Assembly (NCBI GenBank): GCA_903915615.1
Contig: CAIWTR010000645.1
Span: forward strand, 1 to 8,267
Direction: 5' to 3'
Origin: an uncultured Armatimonadota bacterium
GTDB lineage: Bacteria; Armatimonadota; Armatimonadia; Armatimonadales; Armatimonadaceae
DNA length: 8,267 nucleotides
The translations under genes were made by a program, and so were the position numbers. This document shows, piece by piece, positions 5,974 through 8,267 of this stretch; positions within the stretch are counted from its first letter, which is position 1, and the number at the start of each line of letters is the position of its first letter. The notes beneath the pieces are model-generated. The model was not told the origin of the DNA. It did not search any database and saw nothing but the letters and a program-made list of their open reading frames with translations.

Positions 5974-7236
5974 CTAAGCACGACGTGGAAGGATACGCAC
6001 GGTTACTATCTGGTCATTTGCGGGATCCACAGTCATATCCGCTGGCGAGACGCTAATATTTCTAACGAGTGGCATGATGCCATTACGAGGTTGCTGGCTT
6101 GCAGAAAAGTGAACAACACCCTTTGGGAGAAGAATTTTGGTTGGTTGATCACGTAGCATCAGGTACGTCATCACCCATGGCCTGCCATCAGCTTCACCAG
6201 ATACCTTTAGGAAGACCGGTTGTGTTTGATTGCTGCTTGAATCATTGATAACAAATTTGACAATGCGACCACGATTGAGTGTTAAGTCAGCTAGCGAAGT
6301 CCGACTACCACGGTCACACTCTATTTGTGATATTGGAGCTGAACACACGGATTCATCTTCACGGCTCAACGCCTTGACGGCATACACACCATTCGGCAAT
6401 CGCGCAAACGTGTAGTCACCAAGTGCGTTTGTTCGAGCTCTGGGCATCCTGAAATTGCGTACATTCCCGCCGATGATGACTTCTGCGTTGGCAACGGGTT
6501 TCCCTTTTGTATCAATCACCCGTCCCCGAAGCTCGTTTGACGGATACACCTTTACCTTAGGGAATATCCTAACCTTGTCACTTCGCAGAGCAATGTTAGT
6601 CAATGCAAAGGTTTTAGCATATTCGGGATTCAGAATATCGAACGTTACAAATCCCCTTTGGGGTAACCCGGGAACCTGTAACTCACCATTTTCAGAGCTG
6701 CTGATGTCGCTTTTTGTGTCGATGGGGGTGGTTACATCACCAATCGTGAAGGACCCGGACAGACGAGTGCGTATTGGACGCAAAGTTACATCAACAAAAC
6801 GCGTCGCAAACGTAACGGAGACCGATTCGCCAACACGGACATCAGCGAAGTCATTGACTTCAGCCCCCGAAATCGCGGCGAGCAAGCGCCCATTGGATCG
6901 GGCGACGACTGCAATGTCTTCAGAACTTGTTTTCGGAATCCGAATCGAAAATGGCTTTCCAGCTTGGACATTCTGTCCGGCGAGGCGCCCCCCGCTACCT
7001 GAGCAGACTTCAATGGAATCTGCAGATGCTGCGCTGCCTACGAGAGTACCAGCAATGAATGACACCGGTCGCGACGTTCGCTTTGACTTTATCGCAACCA
7101 GTGCATCCAAGTTTCTGTTGTCCTGAACACGGGAGGGCTTCGTAGTGAACCTCATCCAAACAATAACACCTGCAACGAGCAGCATCGCTCCCATGATTTG
7201 CAGGTGCTTATTGTTTGTTTGTCCCGTGGTTGACAT
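5974..7236 (-). CDS. Membrane-anchored protein with a carboxypeptidase-regulatory-like domain
   Basis: A 420-residue protein with one N-terminal membrane helix (about 13-30, LQIMGAMLLVAGVIVWMRF) after a short polar segment, and the rest predicted outside the cytoplasm. The body is beta-rich. The clearest module is a carboxypeptidase-regulatory-like (PF13620-type, transthyretin-like) fold at about 235-300: LRGRVIDTKGKPVANAEVII, then the characteristic ARTNALGDYTFARLPNGVYAV. Flanking segments at about 60-230 and 325-420 may be further Ig-like domains too divergent to name. No catalytic motif is seen, so a binding or structural envelope role is an inference. The ATG at 7236 is chosen; a TTG directly before it at 7239 is also possible, with GGTGGG about 7 nt upstream. 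It lies 20 nt after the stop of the secreted paralogue-like gene and is probably cotranscribed with it. Confidence 0.85.
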   Translation of the reverse strand: MSTTGQTNNKHLQIMGAMLLVAGVIVWMRFTTKPSRVQDNRNLDALVAIKSKRTSRPVSFIAGTLVGSAASADSIEVCSGSGGRLAGQNVQAGKPFSIRIPKTSSEDIAVVARSNGRLLAAISGAEVNDFADVRVGESVSVTFATRFVDVTLRPIRTRLSGSFTIGDVTTPIDTKSDISSSENGELQVPGLPQRGFVTFDILNPEYAKTFALTNIALRSDKVRIFPKVKVYPSNELRGRVIDTKGKPVANAEVIIGGNVRNFRMPRARTNALGDYTFARLPNGVYAVKALSREDESVCSAPISQIECDRGSRTSLADLTLNRGRIVKFVINDSSSNQTQPVFLKVSGEADGRPWVMTYLMLRDQPTKILLPKGVVHFSASQQPRNGIMPLVRNISVSPADMTVDPANDQIVTVRILPRRA

Positions 7237-7256
7237 CAACGTTTAGCCCACCGGAA

Positions 7257-7958
7257 CTATCGCTTGATCGTCCTCAGTGGCTGCGGTTTGGTTTCAGGTT
7301 TGCGTAGAATGATAACTTCGTTTATTCCCGCTGCGATGTCGAATGGCTTACCAAGTACAGACACGCGCAATCGTGCAGGTGATGGTAAGCCGTTGATGGT
7401 GACTGTGCCGGCCGTATCGGTTGTGGACATCGCAAGTGGATAAATCCAGCTAATTCGGTTGCCTGCAATCATCAATTTCAGGTCTAACTTTGCCTTACCG
7501 GCAGGCTTTCCAGCTGGATCCAAAACTGTGAGAGTAACATTGCTGTTCGTCGTTGGTTGAAGAACAACATCAGCGCCTGGCAAGAGCTTTGATTCTAGAA
7601 TGGTAATCAGTTTGCCTTCAGCGCGTGCAACAACACGTGCCCCGCCGACTTTAGCGAGTGCAGGAGCATTCTTGAATTCGAACTTTCCATCGGGTCCCGT
7701 TTTTCGGCTGTCGAGAACTTTAGCAGGGACCTTTGTCATGTCTGCAGCGCTCCAAGGCACTGCAAGCCACTCTACCGTAGCGCCGGCAGCTGGTTGTCCA
7801 TTCAACAATAGGACTGTCCCCTTCAAGGAGCGCTTATCCTTTTGCCATTGATTGCTGTCAGACTGTGGCGACTGTCCATTGAGAGTCGTTTGCGCCATTG
7901 CGCCAACGGGCATCGAGACCAACATCGTGGCGATGACAAAAATAGAAGACAATTTCAT
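7257..7958 (-). CDS. Secreted protein with carboxypeptidase-regulatory/Ig-like domains
   Basis: A 233-residue exported protein. Residues 1-22 are a classical signal peptide (KLSSIFVIATMLVSMPVGA) with an A-M-A cleavage site before QTTLNG. After a polar linker come two beta-sandwich-like segments. The first, about 46-135, is carboxypeptidase-regulatory-like (LKGTVLLLNGQPAAGATVEW, KTGPDGKFEFKNAP). The second, about 140-218, is similar (VTLTVLDPAGKPAGKAKLDL, TTDTAGTVTINGLPSPARL). The C-terminus is basic and proline-rich. No enzyme motif is present. The start at 7958 is set by the signal peptide; the frame extends to an ATG at 8000, which would place 14 unneeded residues before it. There is no good Shine-Dalgarno, but a -10-like TATACT lies 6 nt upstream, suggesting leaderless initiation. 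It heads a probable two-gene unit with the membrane-anchored protein downstream. Confidence 0.85.
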   Translation of the reverse strand: MKLSSIFVIATMLVSMPVGAMAQTTLNGQSPQSDSNQWQKDKRSLKGTVLLLNGQPAAGATVEWLAVPWSAADMTKVPAKVLDSRKTGPDGKFEFKNAPALAKVGGARVVARAEGKLITILESKLLPGADVVLQPTTNSNVTLTVLDPAGKPAGKAKLDLKLMIAGNRISWIYPLAMSTTDTAGTVTINGLPSPARLRVSVLGKPFDIAAGINEVIILRKPETKPQPLRTIKR

Positions 7959-7961
7959 GTT

Positions 7962-8146
7962 TTCAGTATAGCCAAGATATGGACTTTGTGGGCAAATCAT
8001 CCAGAACTCGATGTCTAGATATCTCGTGCCTTTGCGGCTCTGGCAATTTCACAGAACTGATCGACACTAACTTGTTCGGGTCTTGTATCTGATAGTACTG
8101 ATGATTGTTCAAGGACTGCATAAAGGTCGGTATCACTCCACCCGAG
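7962..8146 (-). repeat. Direct repeat unit B (185-bp period): ksgA 3' end plus downstream region
   Basis: Positions 7962-8082 match 8147-8267 at an offset of 185 bp with 11 mismatches in 121 bases by manual alignment (about 91% identity). Unit B runs from inside ksgA coding sequence (on the minus strand) through the stop codon and about 53 nt of downstream DNA, ending just before AACATG of the next gene. It appears to be a tandem duplication; the other copy is cut by the window edge. Confidence 0.9.
7965..7970 (-). promoter_or_regulatory. Candidate -10 (TATACT) giving a leaderless transcript
   Basis: TATACT on the minus strand matches the sigma70 -10 consensus at 5 of 6 positions and ends 6 nt before the ATG at 7958, so transcription would begin at or next to the start codon. 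A weak TTGCCC lies 19 nt upstream as a possible -35. The element sits at the edge of the direct repeat; the other copy has TAAACT at the matching position. Confidence 0.4.
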
Positions 8147-8149
8147 TTC
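8015..8149 (-). pseudogene. Headless duplicate of the ksgA 3' end (44 codons and stop)
   Basis: In frame on the minus strand this reads ELGWSDTDLY..., SDTRPEQVSVDQFCEIARAA, KARDI and TAG at 8015-8017. It matches the KsgA/RsmA C-terminus (E. coli: R-A-E-N-I-S-V-A-Q-Y-C-Q-M-A-N). An in-frame TAA at 8153-8155, just before the segment in the junction, and the lack of a start codon mean it should not be translated. Its coding part shows no internal stop or frameshift and differs from the edge copy by two silent changes and one Asp/Glu change over the comparable 22 codons. It is a recent or conserved remnant of a tandem duplication. Confidence 0.8.
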
Positions 8150-8267
8150 AGTTTAGCCACGATATGGACTTTGTCGGCAAATCATCCCTAAGTCGAGTTC
8201 TAGATATCTCGTGCCTTTGCGGCTCTGGCTATTTCACAGAACTGCTCGACACTTACTTGTTCGGGTC
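8147..8267 (-). repeat. Direct repeat unit A (partial at right edge): genuine ksgA 3' end
   Basis: This is the upstream (minus-strand sense) member of the repeat pair and matches 7962-8082. It contains the end of the ksgA reading frame and about 53 nt downstream of the stop. It should continue about 65 bp past the window edge if the whole 185-bp unit was copied. Confidence 0.85.
8200..8267 (-). CDS. rsmA: 16S rRNA adenine dimethyltransferase KsgA/RsmA, C-terminal 21 residues (partial)
   Basis: The edge encodes PEQVSVEQFCEIARAAKARDI followed by TAG at 8200-8202. This matches the KsgA C-terminus (E. coli ends ...SVAQYCQMANYL plus a short tail). KsgA uses S-adenosylmethionine to dimethylate two adjacent adenines in helix 45 of 16S rRNA during small-subunit maturation. 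The catalytic domain lies outside the window. Identification rests on the short C-terminal signature plus the additional upstream residues preserved in the duplicated copy (ELGW..., SDTRPEQ). The strand places ksgA upstream of the two Ig-like protein genes. Confidence 0.75.
   Translation of the reverse strand, partial: PEQVSVEQFCEIARAAKARDI

Noticed and set aside
6455..7126. Plus-strand ORF of 223 codons
   Set aside because: It lies wholly antisense to the membrane-anchored Ig-like gene, has a serine/arginine/threonine-rich composition typical of a shadow frame, and shows no recognisable domain.
7963..8160. Minus-strand ORF of 65 codons spanning the repeat
   Set aside because: It reads the ksgA remnant in the wrong frame; the frame encoding the KsgA tail is the one with protein similarity.
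7962..8267. CRISPR array or mobile-element terminal repeats
   Set aside because: There are only two copies, they are direct and encode the KsgA C-terminus, and no inverted ends, target duplications or transposase are present.

Overview
The window looks like a chromosomal segment of a Gram-negative-type bacterium of moderate GC with compact, mixed-orientation gene blocks. No mobile element, rRNA, tRNA or CRISPR array was seen. An Armatimonadota-like (Fimbriimonadia-type) lineage is my best guess. It rests on the fused sugar-ABC subunits, the exported Ig/carboxypeptidase-regulatory-like proteins and the small 'YFFA...TGLPLLK' protein, and is remembered family resemblance rather than proof.

Layout. 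(1) Positions 1-2843, minus strand: part of a carbohydrate (CUT1/MalFG-type) ABC importer operon. The first gene fuses a complete periplasmic solute-binding protein to a MalF-type permease. The second, joined by a TAATG overlap, is a MalG-type permease with three extra N-terminal helices that runs off the left edge. A promoter with a perfect 10-bp palindrome between its -35 and -10 sits upstream and is a candidate operator. (2) 2883-4789, plus strand: an unrecognised ORF with a possible frameshift, then RNase PH (rph) and the XTP/dITP pyrophosphatase (rdgB), translationally coupled through a TTGA overlap. (3) 4773-5528, minus strand: a PF00756-type serine esterase whose 3' end overlaps rdgB tail to tail by 17 bp. 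(4) 5572-5949, plus strand: a self-contained transcription unit for a 70-residue conserved-type small protein, with a good sigma70-like promoter, a leader stem, a strong Shine-Dalgarno and an intrinsic terminator. (5) 5974-7958, minus strand: a two-gene unit for a membrane-anchored and a secreted protein with carboxypeptidase-regulatory-like folds. (6) 7962-8267, minus strand: the last codons of ksgA/rsmA at the right edge, and a second, headless copy of the ksgA 3' end with its downstream region, arranged as a 185-bp-period direct repeat.

Functionally, the left block imports sugars or glycosides, presumably energised by an ATPase encoded elsewhere. The middle block handles RNA 3'-end processing and nucleotide-pool cleaning. 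The right block makes envelope proteins of unknown role downstream of a rRNA methyltransferase gene. The points most worth a second look are the fused binding-protein/permease with its extended partner, the ksgA-tail duplication that carries the neighbour's promoter, and the unknown ORF upstream of rph.
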